64,000 bases of DNA from Burkholderiales bacterium RIFCSPLOWO2_02_FULL_57_36 (GCA_001770855.1 MESE01000094.1:62001-126000), one strand, 5' to 3'; positions 8,467-17,806 are shown, numbered from the stretch's first letter. The notes: a model not told the origin generated them from the letters alone. Numbers and translations: made by a program.

Positions 8467-8837
8467 TGGGGTACGTCAAGGAGCTGCTTGATCTGAGTCA
8501 CCAAGTCCTTGATCGAGAATGGTTTGGTCATGTAGGAATCCGCGCCAAGCGCCAGGCCTTTGGCGATTTGGGTATCCCGTCCCTTGGCGGTCAGCATGAT
8601 GATCTTGACCGATTGCCAGGCCGGATTGGTCCGGATCTGCTGGCATACCTCGAAGCCGTCCTTCTTCGGCAACATGACATCAAGCAGGATCAAGTCCGGC
8701 ACATGTGCGGCCATCGCATCGAGCGCGGCTTCGCCGTCAACCGCCACCTCGACATCAAACCCTTCACGCTTCATCAGGAACTCAAGCGAGACCACGATAT
8801 TGGGTTCATCGTCGGCGATCAAAATTCGTTTATTCAT
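8463..8837 (-). CDS. Single-domain response regulator (receiver only)
   Basis: A 124-residue CheY-like receiver with no output domain. The acidic pair DDE (residues 9-11), the phospho-acceptor Asp in LLDVMLP (about residue 53), the Thr in MLTAKG (about 83) and the Lys in TKPF (about 105) are all present, so it should be phosphorylatable. The C-terminus ends four residues after helix 5. It overlaps the transporter-kinase gene by 8 bases and the exonuclease gene by 4, so the three are translated together. It is the obvious partner of the kinase encoded just upstream; its own target is not visible and could be the PAS-exonuclease protein. Confidence 0.93.
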   Translation of the reverse strand: MNKRILIADDEPNIVVSLEFLMKREGFDVEVAVDGEAALDAMAAHVPDLILLDVMLPKKDGFEVCQQIRTNPAWQSVKIIMLTAKGRDTQIAKGLALGADSYMTKPFSIKDLVTQIKQLLDVPQ

Positions 8838-11619
8838 TCTCTACCTGTCTGCGCGGTTGTAATGCGCCATTGTCGGTCTGTTCATCCATTGCCCGATTGA
8901 GCGGCAGCGTGAAGGAAAAGGTCGATCCCTTTCCTTCCAGACTTTCAACCCATAGCATTCCGCCGAAATGTTCAATGATCTGGCGGCTGATTGGCAATCC
9001 CAATCCGGTGCCGCGCGGCTTGTTGGTAAGTGTATCGCCGACTTGGCGGAACCGCTCGAATATCAGTTTTTGGTCGGCTGCTGCGATGCCAGGCCCATTG
9101 TCGGCAACATCGACTCGCAGCATGCCATCCCTCAGGCGCAAACGTACCGCAACGTGCCCGGCTGCAGGGTCACAGAATTTCACGGCATTTGACAACAGGT
9201 TCAACATCACTTGAATCACGCGGTCGCGATCTGCCATAACCATCGGGACGGTATCGGGCAGGTCAAGATCGAGCCGTACTCTTTGCTCGATGTACAACTG
9301 GTCGGTTGCATCGACCGATTCGCGGATAACGTCCCGCATGTCCAGTTCGGTGGTATGCCATTCGGCGTTGCCAGAATCAATTTTCGCCATGTCGAGCACC
9401 TGGTTGATAAGCCGCGTCAGGCGCTCGGTTTCCTTGGTGATGATGGCCAGGAAGCGCTGGCGTTCGGCCAAATCGATCTTCGGGTCGTCCAGCAATATTT
9501 CGGAGAATGCGCGAATCGAAGTAAGCGGGGTGCGCAACTCGTGGGTGACGGTGGAAATGAAATCGTCCTTCATGCGATCCAATTCCTTCAGCCGCTCGTT
9601 GGCGGCGCGCAATTCCGCGGTGGCTGCCTCCAGTTCGCGCGACTTGTCTTCCAGTTTTACCGAATAGGCCCTTACCTGCGATGCTTCGTCGAGGATATTC
9701 ATTACTTCATCCAGCCCAAGCGGTTCCTCTTTTGCCACCGATGAAACCATTACGCGTGCCGATGCGGCGCCAAGAGCGCCGGCCAGCAAAGTTTCTGCGT
9801 AGTGCACCAGTTCCGCATCCGCCTCCAATTGATCGATTGAAGCCAGCCCGCGACGTTGGGCATATGCGAGAAAGGCTTCCTGAGCACGTTCCGGACCGAG
9901 AAAGCGCCCGATCAAGGGCAGCAGGTCGCTGACGCTGGCGCTGCCGCGCCAGACCCGCGCGCTCTCGGTATTTTCGGCGTGACGGCGGAATACGTCCACA
10001 AACAGCGTTGCCTGGCTGGTTTCCGTTGCTCCCGGCTTGCTTGTGAGAGAAAAACCGATGTAGCAGCCGATGTTGGCCAGCATGCTCCAGAACATGCTGT
10101 GCGATATGTCATCCAGTCCGGTCAAACCAAACAATTCCTGCGGCCTGAGCAAGGATAAGCCGAACAAGCCGTCGCTGATGAAATCCGCAGGCAGCCAGCC
10201 GGACTTGGCGAAAGAGGGAAGCAACAGCGTATAGGCCCATACGCAAAAACCTGCCGCCAATCCGGTAATGGCGCCGTTCCTGGTGCCGTTCTTCCAGTAG
10301 ATGCCGCCGATAATTGCCGGGGCAAACTGCGCTACCGCGGCAAACGAAATAAGACCGATCGCAACCAGTGCATACGCTTCGCTTGCGGCGCGAAAATAGA
10401 TATACCCCAGCATCAGTATGCCGGCGATGGCCCAGCGCCGGATCGACAACAGCAGTCCGGAAAGGTCGCTGCGCTGATTCAGGCGCAACCATTTTTGCCG
10501 CAGCAGCACCGGCATTACCAAGTCGTTGCAGATCATGGTGGACAGCGCGATGGTTTCCACAATCACCATGCCGGTGGCGGCCGACAGGCCGCCGATGAAT
10601 ACCAGTAGCGTAAGCGCTGCCTGTTTTTCCACCATCGGCAATGTCAACACATAGGTGTCGGCATCGACTATCCCGTTCGGGAAATGCATCAGGCCGCCAA
10701 GAGCAATCGGCAGCACGAAGATGTTGATCAGCAGCAGGTACAGCGGGAACAGCCAGACTGCCCGCACCACGTGCTGTTCGTTGACGTTTTCCACTACCGC
10801 AATCTGGAATTGGCGCGGCAGGAACATGATCGACAACAGGGACAGGAAAGTCAGCGACCACCAGCTACGGAAACTGCCGCCGTCCTCGGCAACCGTCATC
10901 AGACCACGCAACTCCGGAATCGCCTCGGCGCGAGCAAAGATATCGCCGAAGCCGTTATAGATTCCGAACGTGACAAACACGCCGACCGCGAAGAACGCGA
11001 GAAGCTTGACCAGCGATTCAAAGGCAATCGCCGCCACCATGCCCTCGTGGCGTTCGGTGGCGTCCAGATGGCGTGTGCCGAACAGGATGGTGAAGGCGGC
11101 CAGGATCATCGCAATATAGAGCGCGCTGTCCTGCCACAGCGGTTGTGCGATCGCCTTGCCCGGCAGGCCGGGATAGTGCAGCAGGATGGTGAAGCTGTTG
11201 GATACGGCCTTCAACTGCAATGAAATGTACGGCACGATGCCGATCACCGCAATCACGGTTACCAGGCCGCCCAGCATGTGGCTCTTGCCATAACGCGACG
11301 CAACAAAGTCTGCGATCGAAGTGATGCGGTTGACCTTGCTGATTCGAATGATCTTGCGCATCACAAACCACCACAAACCTGCCATCAGGGTCGGACCGAG
11401 GTAGATCGGCAGGAAACCGATGCCGGTGGAGGCGGCGCGGCCGACGCTGCCATAGAAGGTCCAGGTGGTGCAATAGACCGCCAGCGACAGTGCGTAAATG
11501 GTTGGATTGGCGATGATCGAGCGACCCGCGTCGGCTCGTTTGTCCCCATAGCGGGCGATGGCGAATAGCACGCCCAGGTAGGCGAATGATACGGTAACGA
11601 TCACCCAGCCCTGAAGCAT
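8830..11619 (-). CDS. SLC5-type transporter fused to sensor histidine kinase (CrbS/CbrA-like)
   Basis: A 929-residue inner-membrane protein. Residues 1 to about 500 form a sodium:solute symporter domain with about 13 helices. A STAC-type linker domain follows at about 535-610 (RRHAENTESARVWRG), then a coiled coil, then a complete kinase core: HELRTPL with phospho-acceptor H693, N-box NLLSNAVKF near 807, DNGPG near 840, FERFRQ, and GTGLGL. No receiver domain is attached. Proteins of this plan include CbrA of Pseudomonas and CrbS of Vibrio, which control carbon and acetate use. The start at 11619 has an AAGGA site 8 bases upstream. It lies 3 bases after the small membrane protein and overlaps the response regulator by 8 bases. 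The sensed solute is unknown; a carboxylate fits the neighbours. Confidence 0.93.
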   Translation of the reverse strand: MLQGWVIVTVSFAYLGVLFAIARYGDKRADAGRSIIANPTIYALSLAVYCTTWTFYGSVGRAASTGIGFLPIYLGPTLMAGLWWFVMRKIIRISKVNRITSIADFVASRYGKSHMLGGLVTVIAVIGIVPYISLQLKAVSNSFTILLHYPGLPGKAIAQPLWQDSALYIAMILAAFTILFGTRHLDATERHEGMVAAIAFESLVKLLAFFAVGVFVTFGIYNGFGDIFARAEAIPELRGLMTVAEDGGSFRSWWSLTFLSLLSIMFLPRQFQIAVVENVNEQHVVRAVWLFPLYLLLINIFVLPIALGGLMHFPNGIVDADTYVLTLPMVEKQAALTLLVFIGGLSAATGMVIVETIALSTMICNDLVMPVLLRQKWLRLNQRSDLSGLLLSIRRWAIAGILMLGYIYFRAASEAYALVAIGLISFAAVAQFAPAIIGGIYWKNGTRNGAITGLAAGFCVWAYTLLLPSFAKSGWLPADFISDGLFGLSLLRPQELFGLTGLDDISHSMFWSMLANIGCYIGFSLTSKPGATETSQATLFVDVFRRHAENTESARVWRGSASVSDLLPLIGRFLGPERAQEAFLAYAQRRGLASIDQLEADAELVHYAETLLAGALGAASARVMVSSVAKEEPLGLDEVMNILDEASQVRAYSVKLEDKSRELEAATAELRAANERLKELDRMKDDFISTVTHELRTPLTSIRAFSEILLDDPKIDLAERQRFLAIITKETERLTRLINQVLDMAKIDSGNAEWHTTELDMRDVIRESVDATDQLYIEQRVRLDLDLPDTVPMVMADRDRVIQVMLNLLSNAVKFCDPAAGHVAVRLRLRDGMLRVDVADNGPGIAAADQKLIFERFRQVGDTLTNKPRGTGLGLPISRQIIEHFGGMLWVESLEGKGSTFSFTLPLNRAMDEQTDNGALQPRRQVENE

Positions 11620-11622
11620 GAA

Positions 11623-11823
11623 TTAATTCCTTCGCCGTTCAATGACATACGCCATCAATGCGATCAGGAAGGCCCAGGCGCTGAAGATGTAAAGGTAAAG
11701 CAGTGGAATGCCGAAAATCGACTCCCGGCGGTTGAACAGGAACAGGACCGGGTAATTGAGCAACACGCATCCGAGCAGAAAAACGGCCACCAGACGTTGG
11801 CCCGTAAGACTCGATCGACTCAT
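11623..11823 (-). CDS. Small two-helix membrane protein at the head of the sensor operon
   Basis: This 66-residue protein has two hydrophobic helices (about residues 9-29 and 38-60) and a basic C-terminus (ERRRN). It ends 3 bases before the transporter-kinase gene and is the first gene after the promoter. Short membrane proteins are often encoded beside SLC5 transporters, and a small ORF named cbrX precedes cbrA in Pseudomonas. By position this one may be an accessory subunit of the transporter-kinase. No family signature decides this. Confidence 0.7.
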   Translation of the reverse strand: MSRSSLTGQRLVAVFLLGCVLLNYPVLFLFNRRESIFGIPLLYLYIFSAWAFLIALMAYVIERRRN

Positions 11824-11855
11824 GATTCCCTCCCAGAAGCCACTATGTCCAATGG

Positions 11856-11882
11856 ATTATAACGCCCGGCATGCTTGCGCAA
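11856..11882 (-). promoter_or_regulatory. Probable sigma-70 promoter of the sensor operon
   Basis: On the minus strand a perfect TATAAT (11856-11861) lies 33 bases before the first gene, with TTGCGC (11877-11882) 15 bp upstream; shifting the -35 two bases to GGTTGC gives 17 bp. This would drive the whole leftward operon from the 66-residue gene to the CBS-DUF294 gene. Confidence 0.55.
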
Positions 11883-12048
11883 CCTGGCGAAAGAGCATGA
11901 AAGTTATTGCAGGCAATCGAGGAAGCAACCTTCGGCCAGCATATAAATATGATATTCTCTCGAAACCAAAGAACACACTTCAGGTCAACGCAGCCCTTCC
12001 CCACAACTTGATGTGCAATCCGCTAACCGGTCAGGCCGTGTCGCGGAA

Positions 12049-12061
12049 GGTTAAATTAACC
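12049..12061. promoter_or_regulatory. Perfect inverted repeat upstream of odhA
   Basis: GGTTAA and TTAACC flank a single A, 37 bases before the odhA start and inside its probable leader. CCGCTAA occurs on both sides (12030 and 12061). It could be an operator or a small RNA structure; no known regulator is indicated. Confidence 0.25.
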
Positions 12062-12097
12062 CGCTAATCTCGCGAAACGCGAAGAAAGGTGAGCAAG

Positions 12098-14953
12098 ATG
12101 ATGCAGCAATACTTCTCCAACTCTTATTTGTTTGGAGGCAACGCCCCGTACGTCGAAGAATTGTACGAGGCGTATCTCGACAACCCAGGATCCGTTCCGG
12201 ATAACTGGCGATCGTATTTCGATGCGATGCAAAATGTGCCAGCCGTTGACGGCTCGAACCGGCCAGACGTCGCGCACGCATCTGTAATCGCATCCTTTGC
12301 CGAACGCGCCAAACAGGGGCCAATCCGTACCGTCACCGCGTCCGCCGATGCTGAAATGGGCCGCAAGCGCGTCGCTGTGACTCAGTTGATCGCCGCTTAC
12401 CGGATTTTGGGAAATAACTGGGCCAATCTCGACCCGCTGCAACGTCAGGAACGCCCCGCCATTCCGGAACTGGAGCCGAGTTCCTATGGCTTTACCGATG
12501 CCGATATGGATATCGTGTTCAATATCAGCAATACGTATTTCGGTACTGAAACGGCTACCCTGCGTGACCTGCTCAATGCATTGCGCGATACCTACTGCCG
12601 CGCGATCGGTCCCGAATTCATGTATATCAGCGATCCGACGCAAAAGCGCTGGATTCTGGAACGGCTTGAGTCGGTAAGATCGACGCCGAACTTCGGTGCG
12701 GAAAAGAAAAAGCACATTCTTGATCGCCTGACCGCTGCGGAAGGCCTTGAGCGTTATCTTCACACCAAGTACGTCGGCCAGAAACGATTCTCGCTAGAAG
12801 GCGGCGAAAGCTTCATTGCATCGCTGGATGAAACCATCCAGCGCGCCGGCGAGAAGGGCGTGCAGGAAATCGTGATCGGCATGGCGCATCGAGGCCGCCT
12901 CAATGTACTGGTCAACACACTCGGCAAGATGCCGAAAGAACTGTTTGCCGAATTCGAAGGCAAACACGGTGACGATCTGCCGGCGGGCGACGTGAAATAC
13001 CATCAGGGTTTTTCGTCCGATATCACCACCCCCGGCGGCCCGGTCCATCTTTCGCTGGCATTCAATCCGTCTCACCTGGAAATCGTCAATCCGGTCGTTG
13101 AAGGCTCGGTCAAGGCGCGCATGGAGCGCCGAGGCGACAAGGACGGGTCGCAGGTGCTGCCGATTCTCGTGCACGGCGACGCCGCGTTCGCGGGCCAGGG
13201 CGTAGTGATGGAGACGCTCAATCTCGCGCAAACCCGAGGCTACGGCACAGGTGGAACGGTGCATATCGTCATCAACAACCAGATCGGCTTTACCACGTCC
13301 GATCCGCGCGACTCCCGCTCCACGCTCTATTGTTCCGATGTCGTGAAAATGATCGAAGCGCCGGTATTGCATGTCAACGGAGACGACCCGGAAGCCGTGG
13401 TGTTTGCAACCCAGATCGCACTCGATTACCGGATGGAGTTCAAGAAGGATATCGTGGTCGATATCGTTTGCTTCCGCAAGTTGGGGCACAATGAACAAGA
13501 TACGCCGGCGTTGACCCAGCCGTTGATGTATAAAAAAATCGCGCAACATCCCGGTACCCGAAAAGTGTACGCGGACAAGCTGGCAGCCCAGGGCACCATT
13601 CCTCCGGACGGCGGAGATGCGATGGTCAAGGCATACCGGGATGCGATGGATGCAGGTCGTCACACCGTGGACCCGGTCATCTCCAATTTCAAGAGCAAGT
13701 ACGCGGTTGACTGGATGCCGTTCCTGAACCGGAAATGGACCGATGCAGCCGATACCGCGGTGCCGATGGCTGAACTCAAACGTCTGGCGGAGCGCATCAC
13801 CACCATTCCCGAAGGCTGCAGAGTACATTCGCTGGTTGAAAAAGTACTCAGCGACCGGGCCGCAATGGGACGAGGCGAAATGAATCTCGACTGGGGCATG
13901 GGCGAGCACCTTGCCTATGCTTCACTGGTATCTTCCGGCTATGCCATTCGGCTTACCGGCCAGGACGCCGGACGCGGCACCTTTACCCATCGGCATGCTG
14001 TCTTGCATGATCAGAATCGCGAGCGCTGGGACGCAGGAACCTATATTCCATTGCAAAACGTGTCCGAACAACAGGCGCCGTTCGCTATTATCGATTCCGT
14101 TCTTTCCGAAGAAGCGGTGCTGGGTTTCGAATACGGCTATTCGACTGCCGAGCCGAATACGCTGACCATTTGGGAAGCGCAATTCGGTGACTTCGCCAAT
14201 GGAGCGCAAGTCGTGATCGATCAATTCATCAGTTCCGGCGAAGTCAAATGGGGCCGCGCATCAGGCCTTGTGCTGATGCTGCCGCACGGCTATGAAGGGA
14301 TGGGGCCGGAGCATTCGTCGGCGCGTCCCGAGCGGTTTCTCCAACTGTGCGCGGACAACAACATGCAAGTCGTGCAGCCGACTACCGCCGCGCAGATTTT
14401 CCATTTGCTGAGGCGGCAGATGATCCGTTTGTTCCGCAAGCCGCTCGTGATCATGACGCCGAAATCCTTGTTGCGAAACAAGGATGCGGGATCGCCGATA
14501 TCGGAATTGGCGAAGGGCGCATTCCAGACCGTCATCGGTGAAACGGATGAAAAAATCGATCCCAAGAAAATCAAGCGCGTGATCGCATGCTCGGGACGGG
14601 TGTATTTCGATCTGGTCAGCGCCCGCAAGGAACGTGGGCAGTCCGATACCGCGATCATCCGTATCGAGCAGTTGTATCCATTTCCGCACAAGGCTTTCGC
14701 GACGGAGTTGAAAAGATTCCCGAACTTCACGGAATTGGTCTGGACCCAGGATGAGCCTCAGAATCAGGGCGCATGGTTCCAGATCCAGCACAATATCTTT
14801 GAAAACCTGCAGGATGGGCAAAAGCTCGCATACGCAGGACGGCCGGCAAGCGCGTCACCGGCTGTCGGCTATTACGACAAGCACTATGCGCAACAAAAGG
14901 CATTGATCGAAACTGCTTTTTCAAAACTCAAAGGTTTAATCCTCACCAAATAA
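12098..14953 (+). CDS. odhA: 2-oxoglutarate dehydrogenase E1 component
   Basis: The thiamine-diphosphate-dependent E1 subunit (951 residues) decarboxylates 2-oxoglutarate and passes the succinyl group to the lipoyl arm of OdhB. The N-terminal E2-binding helix (YVEELYEAYLDNPGSVPDNW) is present. The TPP core has GMAHRGRLNVL (about residue 265), the GDAAFAGQG block, and INNQIGFTT. The C-terminal transketolase-like domain contains EYGYS and QLCADNNMQVV. The reading frame allows a GTG at 12089, but the AAAGG at 12085-12089 fits the ATG at 12098. It heads the odhA-odhB-lpdA cluster, 60 bases before odhB. The leader region 11883-12097 holds its promoter, which I cannot place with confidence. Confidence 0.97.
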   Translation: MMQQYFSNSYLFGGNAPYVEELYEAYLDNPGSVPDNWRSYFDAMQNVPAVDGSNRPDVAHASVIASFAERAKQGPIRTVTASADAEMGRKRVAVTQLIAAYRILGNNWANLDPLQRQERPAIPELEPSSYGFTDADMDIVFNISNTYFGTETATLRDLLNALRDTYCRAIGPEFMYISDPTQKRWILERLESVRSTPNFGAEKKKHILDRLTAAEGLERYLHTKYVGQKRFSLEGGESFIASLDETIQRAGEKGVQEIVIGMAHRGRLNVLVNTLGKMPKELFAEFEGKHGDDLPAGDVKYHQGFSSDITTPGGPVHLSLAFNPSHLEIVNPVVEGSVKARMERRGDKDGSQVLPILVHGDAAFAGQGVVMETLNLAQTRGYGTGGTVHIVINNQIGFTTSDPRDSRSTLYCSDVVKMIEAPVLHVNGDDPEAVVFATQIALDYRMEFKKDIVVDIVCFRKLGHNEQDTPALTQPLMYKKIAQHPGTRKVYADKLAAQGTIPPDGGDAMVKAYRDAMDAGRHTVDPVISNFKSKYAVDWMPFLNRKWTDAADTAVPMAELKRLAERITTIPEGCRVHSLVEKVLSDRAAMGRGEMNLDWGMGEHLAYASLVSSGYAIRLTGQDAGRGTFTHRHAVLHDQNRERWDAGTYIPLQNVSEQQAPFAIIDSVLSEEAVLGFEYGYSTAEPNTLTIWEAQFGDFANGAQVVIDQFISSGEVKWGRASGLVLMLPHGYEGMGPEHSSARPERFLQLCADNNMQVVQPTTAAQIFHLLRRQMIRLFRKPLVIMTPKSLLRNKDAGSPISELAKGAFQTVIGETDEKIDPKKIKRVIACSGRVYFDLVSARKERGQSDTAIIRIEQLYPFPHKAFATELKRFPNFTELVWTQDEPQNQGAWFQIQHNIFENLQDGQKLAYAGRPASASPAVGYYDKHYAQQKALIETAFSKLKGLILTK

Positions 14954-15013
14954 AAACCCGGCGGCGCGCTAGAAGCTGGCGCGTCGCATGAACAACCCGA
15001 AACGGAGAGTTAC

Positions 15014-16288
15014 ATGGCAATTCTTGAAGTTAAAGTTCCGCAGTTATCGGAATCCGTTGCAGAAGCGACCTTGCTGCAATGGCATAAAAAAGTGGGAGAT
15101 GCAATCAGTCGAGATGAGAATCTGATTGATATTGAAACCGACAAGGTTGTTCTCGAATTGCCCGCTCCTGATGGAGGAGTGATTACTGAAATCGTCAAGC
15201 CGAACGGCAGCACGGTTGTCGCGGGTGAAGTGATTGCCAGGATTGATACTGACGCCAAGGCCGGCGCCTCTACTTCCGCGGCCGCTACTGTGGCTCCGGC
15301 TCCATCGACACCTGTTGCGTCCGCTCCAGTTGCAGCAGCTGCGCCCGTGGCGACATCGAGTGCATCGGCCGGCATTGCGATGCCTTCGGCGGCCAAGATG
15401 CTGTCCGAAAACAATATGTCAGCAAGCCAGGTGGCCGGCACCGGTAAAGACGGCCGCGTGACGAAAGGTGATGTGGTTAGCCTGCTCGACAAGAAGCTTG
15501 CTCCCGCGGCGGCTCCGGTCAAGGCTTCAGCCGCCGGCCCCAGGCCCGCTTTGCAGCAAGTGCCTTCGCCAACGATGAATCTCGGCAATCGGCCCGAAGA
15601 ACGTGTGCCGATGAGCCGCTTGCGCGCACGCATCGCGGAGCGGTTGCTGGAATCGCAGTCGACCAATGCAATTCTGACCACCTTCAACGAAGTCAACATG
15701 TTGCCGGTGATAGAACTGCGTAACAAGTACAAGGACAAGTTCGAGAAGGAGCATGGCGTCAAACTGGGCTTCATGTCCTTCTTCGTCAAGGCAGCCGTCG
15801 CTGCGCTGAAAAAATATCCGGTTATCAATGCGTCGGTTGACGGCAACGACATTGTCTATCACGGTTACTTCGACATTGGAATTGCGGTCGGATCGCCGCG
15901 CGGTCTGGTGGTGCCGATCCTGCGCAATGCCGACCAACTGTCGATTGCCGACATCGAAAAGAAAATCGGCGAGTTCGGCGCAAAGGCCAAGGAAGGCAAG
16001 CTCACGCTGGATGATCTGACCGGCGGTACTTTCTCGATTTCCAACGGCGGTATATTCGGCTCCATGTTGTCCACCCCGATCATCAATCCGCCGCAGGCGG
16101 CGATTCTTGGCGTGCATGCGACCAAAGACCGCGCGGTCGTGGAAAACGGACAGATCGTGATTCGTCCCATGAATTATCTTGCGATGTCCTACGATCATCG
16201 CATCATTGATGGACGCGAAGCGGTTCTCGGCCTGGTTGCGATGAAAGAAGCGCTGGAAGATCCGGCCCGCCTGTTGTTGGATCTGTAA
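15014..16288 (+). CDS. odhB: Dihydrolipoyllysine-residue succinyltransferase (E2 of OGDH)
   Basis: E2 core (424 residues) of the 2-oxoglutarate dehydrogenase complex; it moves the succinyl group from lipoate to CoA. One lipoyl domain occupies residues 1-77 with the modified Lys44 in [10 protein letters not shown]. An Ala/Pro-rich hinge runs to about 115, the E1/E3-binding domain covers about 118-155 ([11 protein letters not shown] and [13 protein letters not shown]), and the catalytic domain covers about 195-424 with SYDHRIIDG giving His395 and Asp399. The start has a GGAGAG site 5 bases upstream. A long hairpin lies between it and lpdA. Confidence 0.98.
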   Translation: MAILEVKVPQLSESVAEATLLQWHKKVGDAISRDENLIDIETDKVVLELPAPDGGVITEIVKPNGSTVVAGEVIARIDTDAKAGASTSAAATVAPAPSTPVASAPVAAAAPVATSSASAGIAMPSAAKMLSENNMSASQVAGTGKDGRVTKGDVVSLLDKKLAPAAAPVKASAAGPRPALQQVPSPTMNLGNRPEERVPMSRLRARIAERLLESQSTNAILTTFNEVNMLPVIELRNKYKDKFEKEHGVKLGFMSFFVKAAVAALKKYPVINASVDGNDIVYHGYFDIGIAVGSPRGLVVPILRNADQLSIADIEKKIGEFGAKAKEGKLTLDDLTGGTFSISNGGIFGSMLSTPIINPPQAAILGVHATKDRAVVENGQIVIRPMNYLAMSYDHRIIDGREAVLGLVAMKEALEDPARLLLDL

Positions 16289-16301
16289 CCTGAAAAACAA
16301 A

Positions 16302-16342
16302 AGGCACCGGTGCATCGAGTGATTTCGTGCATGCCGGTGCCT
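16302..16342 (+). other. Intercistronic hairpin between odhB and lpdA
   Basis: A 9-bp perfect stem, AGGCACCGG (16302-16310) with CCGGTGCCT (16334-16342), continues inward through TGCA/TGCA and CGA/TCG pairs. No T tract follows, so it is not a standard terminator. It could stabilise or process the odhAB part of the transcript and so set the ratio of E1/E2 to E3. Confidence 0.6.
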
Positions 16343-16368
16343 GCTGGTTTAAAGAGAAAGAATAAAAA

Positions 16369-17796
16369 ATGTCGAAAAGTTTTGATGTTGTCGTGATTGG
16401 TGGCGGGCCTGGCGGATATATTGCGGCGATTCGCGCCGCGCAACTGGGTTTTTCCACCGCATGCATCGATGACTGGAAAAATGAAAAAGGAGGTCCGGCG
16501 CCTGGCGGTACATGTACCAACGTGGGGTGCATTCCGTCCAAAGCACTGCTGCAATCGTCTGAGAACTACGAGCATGCCGGTCACGGCTTTGCCGAGCATG
16601 GGATCGAGGTCAAGGGGTTGAGCTTGAACCTGCCACAGATGCTGGCGCGCAAGGATGCGGTCGTCAAGCAAAACAATGACGGCATTCTGTATCTCTTCAA
16701 AAAAAATAAGATCACGTTCTTTCATGGCCGCGGCGCGTTCGCCAAGGGCGACGCCAACGGTTATGAGATCAGGGTAACCGGTACCGCTGAAGAAACGATC
16801 GTCGGAAAACATATCATCGTCGCGACCGGCTCCAGTCCGCGCGAGTTGCCGGGAACGGCATTCGATGAAAAAATGATCCTGTCCAATACCGGTGCGCTGG
16901 CAATCTCTCCGGTTCCGAAAAGACTCGGTGTCATCGGCGCCGGTGTCATCGGATTGGAAATGGGAAGCGTCTGGCGCCGCCTCGGTGCGGAGGTAACTGT
17001 GCTGGAAGCATTGCCGGCGTTTCTGGGGGCGGTGGACGAGCAAATCGCGAAAGAAGCGCACAAGCTGTTTGTGAAACAGGGATTGGCTATCCAGCTCGGC
17101 GTCAAGATAGGCGCGATCACGCCAAATAAAAAAGAGGTTACGGTCGAGTACGTCGACAGCAAGGGAATTGCGCAAAAGGCGGTGTTTGACAAGTTGGTCG
17201 TATCGATCGGCCGGGTTCCGAATACCACCGGATTGAATGTCGAAAGTGTCGGTCTCAAACTGGATGAGCGGGGTTTTGTTGGCGTCGACGGCGACTGCAA
17301 AACCAACCTGCCGAATGTATGGGCGGTCGGCGATGTGGTGCGCGGACCCATGCTTGCGCACAAAGCCGAAGAAGAGGGCGTTGCCGTCGCCGAACGTATT
17401 GCAGGCCAACACGGTCACGTGAACTTCAATACAATTCCCTGGGTCATATATACATCGCCCGAGATCGCCTGGGTCGGCAAGACCGAGCAGCAATTGAAGG
17501 CAGATGGCGTGGCGTATCGCGCGGGTACGTTTCCATTCATGGCAAACGGTCGGGCGCGTGCCCTTGGCGATACGTCCGGCATGGTGAAATTCCTGGCTGA
17601 CGCAAAAAGCGATGAAATTCTTGGCGTACATATCGTCGGGCCGATGGCATCGGAATTGATTTCCGAGGCGGTCGTCGCAATGGAATTTCGCGCTTCGTCG
17701 GAGGATATCGCTCGCATCTGTCATGCTCATCCGTCGTTGTCGGAAGCAACCAAGGAAGCGGCATTGGCGGTTGACAAGCGATCGCTTAATTTTTGA
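16369..17796 (+). CDS. lpdA: Dihydrolipoyl dehydrogenase (E3)
   Basis: An FAD- and NAD-dependent flavoprotein (475 residues) that reoxidises the lipoyl group of OdhB. The FAD motif GGGPGG is at residues 11-16 and the redox disulfide is C49/C54 in GGTCTNVGCIPSK. The NAD-binding GxGxxGLE block (GVIGAGVIGLEMG) is near 184, and the dimer-interface His454 lies in HAHPSLSE near the C-terminus. A short insertion (DDWKNEKGGPAPGG, about 34-47) precedes the disulfide, as in other E3 enzymes of OGDH clusters. It is the third gene of the operon, separated from odhB by a hairpin. Confidence 0.97.
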   Translation: MSKSFDVVVIGGGPGGYIAAIRAAQLGFSTACIDDWKNEKGGPAPGGTCTNVGCIPSKALLQSSENYEHAGHGFAEHGIEVKGLSLNLPQMLARKDAVVKQNNDGILYLFKKNKITFFHGRGAFAKGDANGYEIRVTGTAEETIVGKHIIVATGSSPRELPGTAFDEKMILSNTGALAISPVPKRLGVIGAGVIGLEMGSVWRRLGAEVTVLEALPAFLGAVDEQIAKEAHKLFVKQGLAIQLGVKIGAITPNKKEVTVEYVDSKGIAQKAVFDKLVVSIGRVPNTTGLNVESVGLKLDERGFVGVDGDCKTNLPNVWAVGDVVRGPMLAHKAEEEGVAVAERIAGQHGHVNFNTIPWVIYTSPEIAWVGKTEQQLKADGVAYRAGTFPFMANGRARALGDTSGMVKFLADAKSDEILGVHIVGPMASELISEAVVAMEFRASSEDIARICHAHPSLSEATKEAALAVDKRSLNF

Positions 17797-17806
17797 GGAG
17801 CATGCG

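Noticed and set aside
12794-13909. 371-codon minus-strand frame inside odhA
   Set aside because: Shadow of the E1 coding frame; composition is non-protein-like and no family pattern is visible.
16195-17730. 511-codon minus-strand frame across lpdA
   Set aside because: Shadow of the E3 gene, long only because the real frame avoids certain codons; no start site or domain.
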